From Athripsodes cinereus (lineage: Eukaryota; Arthropoda; Insecta; Trichoptera; Leptoceridae): a DNA stretch of 64,000 bases. Positions 55,975 through 64,000 of this stretch are shown here, piece after piece. The stretch spans positions 20,913,384 to 20,977,383 of the forward strand of contig OX388317.1 of NCBI GenBank assembly GCA_947579605.1, read 5' to 3'. Made by a program: the position numbers and the translations under genes. The notes under the pieces were generated by a model. That model searched no databases, had not been told where the DNA came from, and worked only from the letters and a program-made list of their open reading frames with translations. Every line of letters starts with the position of its first letter. Position 1 is the first letter of the stretch.

Positions 55975-56795
55975 GGCAGAGACCTTTTGGAACTAGTCCA
56001 TCATCGGTGCCATAAACTTAGAAACTAAAACAGAAGACAGACATTAGCTAGACACTAAGGAGAGGGGGAGAGGGTTGGTGGTGGATGTGAGAAGGACAGT
56101 GAGTGGGGGGGGGGTACTTGTATATTTATTTTATTCTATATTTGGCAGAGGCCTTTCGAAACTAGTCCATCATCGGTGCCATAAACTTAGAAACTAAAAC
56201 AGAAGACAGACATTAGCTAGATACTAAGGAGAGGGGGAGAGGGTTGGTGGTGGATGTGAGAAGGACAGTGAGTGGGGGGGGTACTTGTATATTTATTTTA
56301 TTCTATATTTGGCAGAGGCCTTTCGAAACTAGTCCATCATCGGTGCCATAAACTTAGAAACTAAAACAGAAGACAGACATTAGCTAGACACTAAGGAGAG
56401 GGGGCGTGGGGTTGGTAGTGCTAGTGAGAAGGACAGTGAGTGAGGGGGTACTTGTATATTTATTTTATTCTATATTTGGCAGAGGCCTTTCGAAACTAGT
56501 CCATCATCGGTGCCATAAACTTAGAAACTAAAACAGAAGACAGACATTAGCTAGATACTAAGGAGAGGGGGAGAGAGTTGGTGGTGGATGTGAGAAGGAC
56601 AGTGAGTGGGGGGGGTACTTGTATATTTATTTTATTCTATATTTGGCAGAGGCCTTTCGAAACTAGTCCATCATCGGTGCCATAAACTTAGAAACTAAAA
56701 CAGAAGACAGACATTAGCTAGACACTAAGGAGAGGGGGAGTGGGGTTGGTAGTGCTAGTGAGAAGGACAGTGAGTGAGGGGGTACTTGTATATTT
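55975..56795. repeat. 167-bp tandem repeat, about 5 units
   Basis: Units begin near 55975, 56144, 56311, 56477 and 56645, each running from GGCAGAG.CCTTTCGAAACT through a purine-rich GGAGAGGGGGAG stretch to TACTTGTATATTTATT. Unit 1 has one. Alternation of the TGGTGGATGTGAG and TGGTAGTGCTAGTG variants suggests duplication of pairs. Confidence 0.92.
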
Positions 56796-56796
56796 A

Positions 56797-57448
56797 GGGC
56801 CGCGATATCCAAAACGTTAACCAAGCAGTTAACTCAACCATAAGTTAACTCAAGAAATGGTGATATCCAATGTTGGTAACGGAGATAACAAGTGGTTATT
56901 TATAACCACCCGATTTTCATGAGTTAACTATCGAATCCACGAGTTAACTTTGAGAATGAATATTTTTTTCGTCTGTAGATGGTGCTATATATGTCATCAA
57001 TTTGACAGTTACATAGTTTGTCATTTTGGTTTGAGAATATTGTGTTATAATAATATAATATATTGATCAAAACTGGATAATTATCTTCATAATAATATTG
57101 ATACATCATCCGATGAACAATATTATTGATACTTTCAAAACACTCGTCAACATGAGCAACACATTAAAATTCAAAATGGCGGCTCCAAACAACCAGTGAA
57201 GTGTCAAATAACTTCCCTAGTGTTGCCACTCGTACGACAAAAGTGCGTAAAAATTAAATTTCAACCGATTTGTACTAAGGTATTGCCATATGTGAATACT
57301 GTTTACATCACTACAGAAAGTTAACCTCTGGTTAAGTAACCATTGTAAATTATTTTTATGATATCACCAAACGCCGAACATGAACAAGTTAACTCATACC
57401 AGTTGATTACTTAACCACTGGTTAACTTCTATTTGGATATCGCGGCCC
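56797..57448. mobile_element. Harbinger-like MITE (unit 2 only)
   Basis: Inverted ends GGGCCGCGATATCCAAA / TTTGGATATCGCGGCCC, flanked by TTA (56794-56796, 57449-57451). The intact site lies in unit 1 near 31540. TTA duplication and GG(G)CC ends fit PIF/Harbinger. About ten GTTAAC motifs, mostly within AGTTAACT or GGTTAAC contexts, are clustered near both ends. Non-coding. Confidence 0.88.
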
Positions 57449-57646
57449 TTATTGTTTTTCTTTATCTTGGTTTTTGGATTTTTGAATAGTGATGTACCTA
57501 TTCTAATATGTTCATTTTGAGACCCTTGTTATTTATTACATATTCGAATTTAACTAACATTATTGGAATTGAAGTTATGATTATATTTTATGCAGCGGTC
57601 AGCTATTTCTGACATCACACTAGGTGATGTTTTTTAGTTCAAAAAG
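57449..57646. other. End of duplicated unit and start of unique sequence
   Basis: Collinearity with unit 1 runs to about 57480 (GTTTTTGGAT), where unit 1 has the RTE insertion. Beyond this there is no second copy in the window. Confidence 0.6.
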
Positions 57647-57863
57647 GTGTCCTTTTTTCTGGTATTATTTTTTCTACCACGTTGTCCTATATATATTTTT
57701 GTTAATGAATATTTTCTCAAAATACCATTTATAAAAGTAACGAGAACTTACCAACTATACACCGCTAACCAACGGACGACGTACCGATTTAAATAATAAG
57801 TGGTATTATTAACGAGAGCAATTACTTTTTACCGAACCAGTATACCGGTAAAAAAAAGGACAC
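57647..57863. mobile_element. Possible MITE, GTGTCCTTTTTT ends
   Basis: Inverted ends GTGTCCTTTTTTCTGG / CGGTAAAAAAAAGGACAC, 217 bp. No certain target duplication, though GATGTTTT-like words flank both sides. Non-coding. Confidence 0.6.
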
Positions 57864-58306
57864 TGATGTTTAATAACGGATACGTGGCGAAATGACATTA
57901 CTAATGTACAGTAATGAATAAATAAATAAATAATTTATTTTTGAAAAATGTTTGAAGTGTTTTCTTGAAGAAGAAAGTTTACTCTCGAATTTTTATATCT
58001 AGAATATCAAATCTTTTGAGCGGGGCTCCCATTTACACGGGATCTTGAGCGCTTGACATTTTTGCTCACCGGAAAGACCCCCGCTCAAATTTTCGATAAT
58101 TTTGTAGTAAAAATCGGAATAGGGGCTCAGGAAACTTAAAAAAACTTGCCGTTGTAAGTTATTTATTAATTCATTATAACAAATTATTTCATATCAACAA
58201 GTTAAATCCACCAAAACTTATAATTTAAGGATTTAAATAAAATTAAATATCACAAAACGGCGGTAAATACATTGTTTTCGTATTTATAAATATTCCACTA
58301 TCAATA
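57864..58306. other. AT-rich stretch, no gene recognised
   Basis: No coding frame or repeat boundary identified. Confidence 0.35.
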
Positions 58307-58440
58307 TCGTGGTTAGATGGAAGAAATCACTATAAAGTGATCATCTCGCCATAGCATATCATCACATTATTTTTTATGTAAACTACTTTGTTGATTTTGT
58401 TATGTATATGATGATGTGCAAGAATAATAAAATAAATAAA
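58307..58440 (+). mobile_element. LINE 3' UTR copy (L2/CR1-like), first of three
   Basis: GTGGTTAGATGGAAGAAATC, CATATCATCACATT, TGATGATGTGCAAGAATAAT then an AAATAAATA tail. The same 3' end occurs at 60825-60955 (+) and 60330-60465 (-). Confidence 0.7.
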
Positions 58441-58906
58441 TATTTCACACGTGTTTTGTAAAACCGCACACATATAGATAATGTAAATAATGCCAGTTGA
58501 TTAGTAGAAAATGAAAACTTAAACCACTTCCTACATCCTTTGTTCCGGAATGGAGTCCAGACGTGATAACAATACTTAGCAAATATTAAATCTATCTTAC
58601 ACCATTATTACTGTATTATTAACTGATTAACTATCATTTAATCGTCCTGTCCGTGCTAAAAATTAATAAAACATCCATGTTGACTGGCACACCACATCAG
58701 AACTACTAAATCAAAGATGTTATATTTTACAAGGCTTTTTACAGAGCAACTAGAAAAATGTGTAAAACCTATAGGTACCTACCATGACTTCACGAAACAT
58801 CTACTTATTCGCCCTCGCCTTAATACCATTTATTTGAGGTCGGCTCTCGTAATCATCATCCTCCAAGACTCTTCACCAAGGGAAAAAGGACAGCACAAGG
58901 AATCGA
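58441..58906. other. No gene recognised
   Basis: AT-rich; a 65-codon open frame at 58717-58914 has no recognisable domain and runs into the hairpin element's target site. Confidence 0.35.
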
Positions 58907-59287
58907 TTTATTAATTGGGTCGGTGCACACGTAGTAGAATTACATTATTATGTAATTGAAACAAGTGTTTTTCTCTACTAAAGATTATTGATTCCGAGAG
59001 AGACGTCTTTCAACTTATCAGGTCATTATCAATCTCATTGATCATCATTTATTTATTTATTTATTTATTCATTCTTTACTGTACATTGATAAAAAACAAT
59101 TACATAAAAGGTATACATTCAAATTAAATACAATCAATATACAGAGGGCGAGTTTATCGCAAAGGCGCGATCTCTTCCATCATCATCATCATCATCACCA
59201 CCTATCATCACCTGATAAGTCGAAAGACATCTCTCTCGGAATCAATAATCTATAGTAGAAAGAAACACTTGTTTCAATTACATAATT
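58907..59287. mobile_element. Lopsided hairpin element, 381 bp
   Basis: Flanked by AAGGAATCGA (58897-58906, 59288-59297). Arms of about 78 bases (58947-59024 and 59210-59287) pair with few mismatches; about 40 unpaired bases on the left carry GTCGGTGCACACGTAGTAGA. The right arm is flush with the TSD. It shares GTAGTAGAATT, AACAAGTGTTTT and GAGAGAGACGTCTTTC with 24687-24876. The loop is enlarged by a LINE-tail-like insertion (about 59045-59185). Confidence 0.82.
59045..59185 (-). mobile_element. LINE 3' tail inserted in hairpin loop
   Basis: (TTTA)n then TTCTTTACTGTACATTGAT, matching in reverse the tail interrupted at 18200-18880. It is bounded by ATCATCAT words. 5' truncated. Confidence 0.6.
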
Positions 59288-59299
59288 AAGGAATCGAGT

Positions 59300-59792
59300 T
59301 GCTCAAGAAAGCCAAGATCACACCCAGATGTGCCAGGAATGAATCCGACTCAGGCAGAAGATCACACCCATCCGCCAAACTCCAAAAAGGCCTTAAAATT
59401 CCTTAGACAAGTCACCAGTTCCCCAAATCAGACGGATCTGGAGACATCATCACTCAATCAATCATTACATCTTCTGTATCCGTCATCGTCGGATATTCTC
59501 AGAGGATGTGCCCCGTAAACTTAGCTCTCATCTCAAAAACCCACCACGGGTCATCTACTAGCCCTTAAGTTAGCTCGGTATTTAGCTTCCCGTGGCCCAT
59601 GACTCACTGTACGGTAGAGTGTTCAAAAGACAGAAAGTGCCATTATTTAATCCTCTCTCTTACATCTGTGAGAAAATGGTATAGCGGCCCGGTCCCATGT
59701 TTTTTTTCTCACTTCTAATGTTCTCTCTCTTTCTGATTTTTACAATAAATATGTTGATTTTCAGATATCCCTACTCGTACTGCTCCAACATA
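59300..59792. other. Upstream region of third LRR gene
   Basis: Less AT-rich than the surroundings (59330-59690), but no frame gives a recognisable protein. It would contain the promoter and 5' UTR of the plus-strand LRR gene. No TATA box or initiator could be singled out. Confidence 0.35.
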
Positions 59793-59892
59793 ATGTACGT
59801 AGAGAAGTCAATAGACGTTTTTCTTACAAGCCGACTAATACTATTTACCACTGTTGTAATTTTCATATACTTGAGTGATGTGGATGCAAAGT
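59793..59892 (+). CDS. Third LRR gene, exon 1 (signal peptide)
   Basis: ATG at 59793; encodes MYVEKSIDVFLTSRLILFTT then VVIFIYLSDVDAK, a hydrophobic signal peptide with the DVDA end shared with the other two exon 1 copies. The donor GTATGT after 59892 leaves one base of a codon (phase 1), fitting exon 2 at 60994. Compared with the paralogues the start is about eight codons further upstream; their Met aligns with a Val here. Confidence 0.7.
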
Positions 59893-60026
59893 GTATGTAT
59901 AAACCAATCATTTTCATGCATTACATATTAGATATATCTGTCTATTTCTCACTTCCAGGGATGTTCACTTCCAAAATAGTACATACAAACAAACATAAGC
60001 ATTACGGAATATTTTGCCCCATCTAG

Positions 60027-60329
60027 ACTAAAATCTGTTCTGGGGCAATACTGAGAAAAATATACAAATACAATAATACAATTTAAAAATATAACAAAAG
60101 AATATTACTTTTCATACAAGGTTGTATCCGAGATTTTTTTGTAAAGGGAGAGCGCAACAGTAAATTGAAATTTGGTCGTTGTCGCGATAAATGTTTTGCT
60201 CGACATTTATTGCAACGGCATTAGTTTTTAACACTCAACTTTATAAAATTGGTAACCCTGTTTTTTTAGTTCTTAGCTTTCACAATTTTACCATTTTTGT
60301 CAACTAATTTATTTATTTTATTCTTCTTG
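60027..60329. other. Intron 1, no gene recognised
   Basis: Intronic AT-rich sequence of the third LRR gene. Confidence 0.4.
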
Positions 60330-60465
60330 CACATTATCATTTACACTTTTGTGTAATCAGCAGAGTATTTATATTTAAAAAAATGTGATAATATGTAGCG
60401 GCGAGATTATCACTATATTAGTGATTTCTTCCATCTAACCACGATTTATTTTCACCGTAGGTACG
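60330..60465 (-). mobile_element. LINE 3' UTR copy (L2/CR1-like), second of three
   Basis: Reverse complement of the 58307-58440 type: TTGCACATTATCATTTACAC ... GATTATCACTATATTAGTGA ... CTTCCATCTAACCACG. It lies in intron 1 of the third LRR gene. Confidence 0.7.
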
Positions 60466-60824
60466 TTGACTACAAACTTATCCGACTTTTTAATATTTAT
60501 GTACTAGCTATTTTTAGCTTTCCCTCCTGGGTACGCCTTGAAACCAAATATCATACAAAAAATTAACCATTTTAAAAACCCTCAGTTTAATTTTCAACTA
60601 ATTAAAAATCGCAGTTGATTTTCCAGAAAAGATGCTGATTTGGTTCTGCGCTAATTGAGTAACCTCTTTTCGATTAAGGTTGATTTAAGGAATGATGTTT
60701 TCCCCCATAAGCTTCGAAGCTCAACCCTCTTTTTCATTCCACCATTCCTATGACAACATAAAGACTATTGCATAAGAAATGGTCTAGTTCCTATCCTGTA
60801 TTTCGTAAAGAAATGTTTAAAACG

Positions 60825-60955
60825 TGGTTAGTTGGAAGAAATCATTAATATAGTGATAATCTTGCCACTGCATATCATCACATTTTTTTACGCAAATTGA
60901 TTTATTAATTTTGTGATGTAAATGATAATGTACAAAAAAAATATACCTATATACA
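60825..60955 (+). mobile_element. LINE 3' UTR copy (L2/CR1-like), third of three
   Basis: GTGGTTAGTTGGAAGAAATC ... GATAATCTTGCCACTGCATA ... TGATGTAAATGATAATGTAC then an A tail. It ends about 35 bp before exon 2, so its T-rich downstream flank supplies the polypyrimidine tract region. Confidence 0.7.
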
Positions 60956-60993
60956 AGACGAATGATGAAAACATTTTTATATATTTTTTTCAG

Positions 60994-61948
60994 ATAATTT
61001 TACAATAAATGTGGATTCGAGTGAAAAACGTAAATTCTTTGAAACAAACGAAATAAAAAAATATGCTCTTCTTGATTGTTGCGACATAAGTACAGATACA
61101 CTTGACTCGCTACCTTCACTGAAAATTTCTAATACCCTAGAAACAACTGATATAGAAGGATTGATATTAAAATGCTGTTATCTTCCAACAGAAAGTTTAA
61201 CGAATTATACCATATTAAGTGCTATACCAATTAACACGATAAAAAAAGTCAGTTTTCAGAAGACTCGTAGAAGAAATAACGATCTAAATAATCTTCTGTT
61301 GAAGAATTTGTTTAGGCTGGATACTTTAGATTTATCAAATAATTATATTAATCACATACATGACGAAGCCTTCAAGGATCTGAATTATTTAAAAGAATTG
61401 AACTTATCATACAACGGTATAGAGTCCCTGAAATCTAAAATGTTCACAAGTCTTAGTAATTTGATGATCCTTGATTTGAGCGGCAATAAGTTAATAGAAC
61501 TCCCTGAAGATTTATTAAAAAATATGACAAAGCTGGAAAAATTATATTTGCAATCAAATTTTTTTTTTTTTTTTAATAAAAATACATTTAGACATTTAAT
61601 TTCGTTGAAATGGTTGAATCTTAGTGGCAATAATTTAAGGAATATTTCTAAAATAGGTGATGGTTATTTAAGCAGTAGCACGCAATTATTTTATCTCAAA
61701 ATAATATTAAACAAAATTGAAATAATAGATGAATCTCTTTTATGGAATCACAAACATCTTCTAAATCTTTGGCTGGCAGGAAATAAAATAACTTCAATAC
61801 AAAAAGATTTATTCGTGAGTCAAAGTAATTTACTTACATTACATTTGAATGACAATAAAATAAACGACATTCACGAATACGCGTTTAGAAATTTGATACA
61901 ACTTCGACATTTGAATTTGAATGGAAATTCTATAAGTTCAATACCAAA
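60994..61948 (+). CDS. Third LRR gene, exon 2 (LRR array)
   Basis: 955 bp, fully open; acceptor TTTTTTTCAG before 60994, donor GTAAGT after 61948, phases 1 and 2 as in the other copies. Encodes a cap with LKCCYLPTESLTNY, then LRRs such as LDTLDLSNNYINHI, LKELNLSYNGIESL, LMILDLSGNKLIELPEDL, LKWLNLSGNNLRNI and LRHLNLNGNSISSIP. A 16-base T run at 61559-61574 encodes consecutive Phe residues in the middle of an LRR and keeps the frame; it is a mutation-prone spot. Overall similarity to the 6.3 and 40.8 kb exons is clear in LRR pattern and exon ends but modest in residues. Confidence 0.85.
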
Positions 61949-62317
61949 GTAAGTATTTTTTTTATTATGTATCTTATGTATGGCGAGAAAGATACGAATA
62001 GTCGCTAGTTTATTTTCTTCTACGCGTCTTTAAAATGTTTACAGCGAAAGCATCAGAAATGACAAAATTAAATTGCCGATTGTCAAATTACATATTGGTT
62101 ACATACTACTAGCAAAACTTATTCCGCGAAAATTGATGTAGTATGAATGTACTTACATGTTTTGCATATCTGTCAATATTGCATAGACGATGACAATGAG
62201 TCAAAGCGGGAAATATTTTTATGAAATCCAAGAAATGCAATTATAAAAACTAAGGATTTTTCTATTTCTATTATGAAACCGTCTGTTTGGCAGATATTTT
62301 TGTCGTATGAATGTTAA

Positions 62318-62641
62318 AATTATATTAAATGAGTAATTTACGCATGATGAGAAGCTTAGGTGTACGACACAGATATTCTTATCTATTCAGACATCTCAAC
62401 TGGAGAACCATGTTTATACAGTGGAACATTGTGCAAAACCAATTCGGATGAAGAGAGAAAGGCATTCCAACGCTTACGAATTGCCTCCAGGCTGGCTTAT
62501 GTCCACCAATTCCAAAATTCACACTGTCTCAATATAATGCCCAACAATCAAGAAGCAATTTTATTGGGATGGATCAAAATATCTAATGGCGCCGGAACAA
62601 TTAACTTTAATACTTTATTAGCTGTGAGTTCGACCAAATAA
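62318..62641 (+). other. Unidentified open frame in intron 2
   Basis: About 93 codons from 62360 including GEPCLYSGTLCKTNSDEERK and QFQNSHCLNIMPNNQEA, ending before a CATAACATAACAT run. The composition looks coding-like and less AT-rich than the surroundings, but I do not recognise a family. It could be a captured exon piece or part of an unknown element. Confidence 0.3.
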
Positions 62642-62649
62642 AACATAAC

Positions 62650-62890
62650 ATAACATGCATAGACAATTCACACAGGTCGAGCTAGTCCCAAACTAAGATA
62701 TGATTATTGTATTATAAGTACTAACTCGACGACAAGCATATAAAATGCACTAAACATATATACATGTAACACCCAGACCCAGGACAATTTGAAAAAGGTC
62801 ATTCTTTATTTCACCCCGACTGGGAATCGAACCCGGGACCTCGTGACTTAAAGGCAAGAGCGTTTTTTCTACGACACAGCGGCTGTCAAT
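62650..62890 (-). mobile_element. tRNA-derived SINE
   Basis: On the minus strand the head reads GCCGCTGTGTCGTAG, then GGGTTCGATTCCCAGTC (a good RNA polymerase III B box), then GGGTCTGGGTGTTACATG and GTTTGGGACTAGCTCGACC. This is the head, body and 3' arrangement of an insect tRNA-derived SINE. It is in intron 2. It does not fold as a functional tRNA. Confidence 0.8.
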
Positions 62891-63061
62891 ATATAGAATA
62901 TTATTTTTTTTTAACTCCATTTGGGCACAACGCCTAGGTATAGCATTGTGTAAACATGATTCTCCAATCGAGATGTCTGATTAGTATTGTCATTTGCACT
63001 TCATGCCCAAATGCCAAAACACTCTTATCATCTAATGATAACCTTTAAACGCTTTTTCCGA

Positions 63062-63222
63062 AGACACGGATCAGTAACAAACCGTACTTAGCGATCGACT
63101 ACTGGCGAACTTTTCGACAATCTACCTACATGTACCGTGTAATTATGCGGTATTGTTGCGGAACGTCGAAAATTCGTTTGTAGTCGATCGCCAAGCGCGT
63201 GTTTGTCTAGGGGGTCTGCTCT
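63062..63222. mobile_element. Diverged copy of the 0.94 kb palindromic MITE
   Basis: Contains CGTACTTAGCGATCGACTAC and GTAGTCGATCGCCAAG as inverted ends and GGTAGATTGTCG-type interior in complement. Outer ends are eroded. Confidence 0.65.
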
Positions 63223-63486
63223 GAAGTGTATTTGCGTCACCTTTTTCTACGACATTTCTGACGACCCAATGTCATTATCACAGAGATGGTGTTTTGTGGA
63301 AAAGAGATACTGCCTATACTGCCCGAAAGCTTGTGCAGTACTTTTTTGGCCCACTATCATTGAACATTCCAAAAATATGACGCAACCAGAACCTTCGTCT
63401 TGCCTTAATTGCAGAGATCACAGATCTCTCTTAAGTGCGATAACGCACAATTTCATTTTTGATGAGCTCAATGTTCATATGACCTA
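63203..63486 (+). other. Unidentified Cys-rich open frame in intron 2
   Basis: About 90 codons with CLYCPKAC and CLNCRDHRS clusters, running out of the MITE. Not recognised. It lies about 110 bp upstream of exon 3 and has no splice partner that I can justify. Confidence 0.25.
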
Positions 63487-63597
63487 ATCTAATAAGACAT
63501 TAATGTTCCAAATTTTTTTATTATAAATAATTTACATTATGGGTTTTTGTTTAAGTGTTTATTTACGGAAATTCTTATTTACTTGTTATTATTTCAG

Positions 63598-63868
63598 CAA
63601 TTTATTCAAAAACTTAGTAGAATTGATCTCAATTCGAATGAGTCGTAATTATTTAAAGGAAATTTCTTTGACTTCTTTTGGGCCAAGTATAGAGAAAATA
63701 TATATCGATTTATCTCAGAACGAGATTGCAATAATATCCAATAACAATAATACAGGCCAAAAACAATGTGTGATAAAATGTCCCAACCTATGTGTGCCTT
63801 ACAGGGATTGTCATGATCACCGAAATGTCTATTTTAATATAAGTCACAATAGGATTACAAACGTGGAG
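63598..63868 (+). CDS. Third LRR gene, exon 3
   Basis: Acceptor TTATTTCAG before 63598; the first base completes the codon from exon 2 (phase 2). Encodes NLFKNLVELISIRMSRNYLK, IYIDLSQNEIAIIS, a Cys-containing loop (CVIKCPNLCVPYRDCHDH) and FNISHNRITNVE. The homologous exon at 34529-34733 ends at AAG|GTAAGT. Here the aligned place reads GAG|ATAAGT, so the donor GT has become AT. Without that donor the frame reads on to a stop near 63895. It may be a splice-defective copy, a shortened terminal exon or a local base error. Confidence 0.65.
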
Positions 63869-64000
63869 ATAAGTTTTTTTTTTATATATACATGAACATA
63901 GTATATTTTGAATAGCAGGCTATTAATTTATCAAATAGGAAGGATGGACCATTATTTGTATTCCTATCCTTGCAAATGGTTTTTGATTCGATGTCATTCA
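63869..64000. other. Sequence after exon 3
   Basis: T-rich at first, then no recognisable feature up to the window end. Any further exons of the third LRR gene lie beyond the window. Confidence 0.4.

Noticed and set aside
59200..59245. Hammerhead-ribozyme-like words (CTGATAAG...CGAAAG) in the hairpin element at 58.9 kb, and a similar word at 24.8 kb
   Set aside because: The conserved CUGANGA core is not met (CTGATAA here, CTCATAA in the other copy) and no stem II can be formed, so the match is not enough to call a ribozyme.
62780..62890. tRNA gene on the minus strand
   Set aside because: A B box is clear, but no cloverleaf with anticodon arm can be drawn and the sequence continues into a SINE body.

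Overview
This is an AT-rich eukaryotic window, almost certainly from an insect. It holds only one kind of plausible host gene, a small family of secreted leucine-rich-repeat (LRR) proteins with phased introns and GT/AG sites. The rest is mostly nested transposable elements: R1-clade, R4/Dong-like, RTE-like and CR1/Jockey-like LINEs, SINEs, a gypsy remnant, mariner, pogo, hAT, Harbinger-like and Helitron-like elements, and several unclassified inverted-repeat elements. The frequent TAGGTACCTACC words and the LINE 3' ends look lepidopteran to me; Hemiptera (for example aphids) cannot be excluded from sequence alone.

Layout. About 1.3-31.6 kb (unit 1) and 33.4-57.5 kb (unit 2) are two collinear copies of the same segment, at roughly 95-98% identity where I compared them. 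They are separated by a run of exactly 200 N (33222-33421). Unit 2 begins at the first base after the N run, at the position matching 1336 in unit 1. The copies differ mainly by insertions with intact target-site duplications in one copy and an empty site in the other. Unit 1 only: a LINE 3' fragment at 1.44 kb, an R1 element at 7.6-13.5 kb carrying a pogo element, mariner at 16.9 kb, a SINE at 23.5 kb, a hairpin element at 24.7 kb, hAT at 24.95 kb, a 1.85 kb insertion at 25.4 kb and an R1-clade fragment at 29.1 kb. Unit 2 only: an LRR exon at 34.5 kb, a 2.0 kb DNA transposon at 35.3 kb, an RTE fragment at 45.0 kb, a hairpin MITE at 46.6 kb, a SINE at 47.3 kb, a CR1/RTE composite at 51-54.6 kb, an expanded 167-bp tandem array at 56 kb and a Harbinger-like MITE at 56.8 kb. 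Either this is a true tandem duplication or two haplotypes of one locus were placed end to end by the scaffolder. The gap position favours the second reading.

Genes. Each unit carries a minus-strand LRR gene: exon 1 (signal peptide, phase-1 donor) at 18923-19073 or 43085-43259, and exon 2 (LRR array) at 6320-7361 or 40800-41841. A third paralogue lies on the plus strand outside the duplication, with exons at 59793-59892, 60994-61948 and 63598-63868 and the same intron phases (1, then 2). An isolated LRR exon with matching phases sits at 34529-34733. The two exon-2 copies differ at 22 bases, 20 of them amino-acid changing, mostly in the N-terminal third.

The observation I find least explained by standard categories is a set of lopsided hairpin elements (18279-18817, 24687-24876, 58907-59287). 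Each is a long inverted repeat flush with one target-site duplication, with about 40-50 unpaired bases on the other side and 10-12 bp TSDs, a pattern more like retroposition than cut-and-paste transposition.
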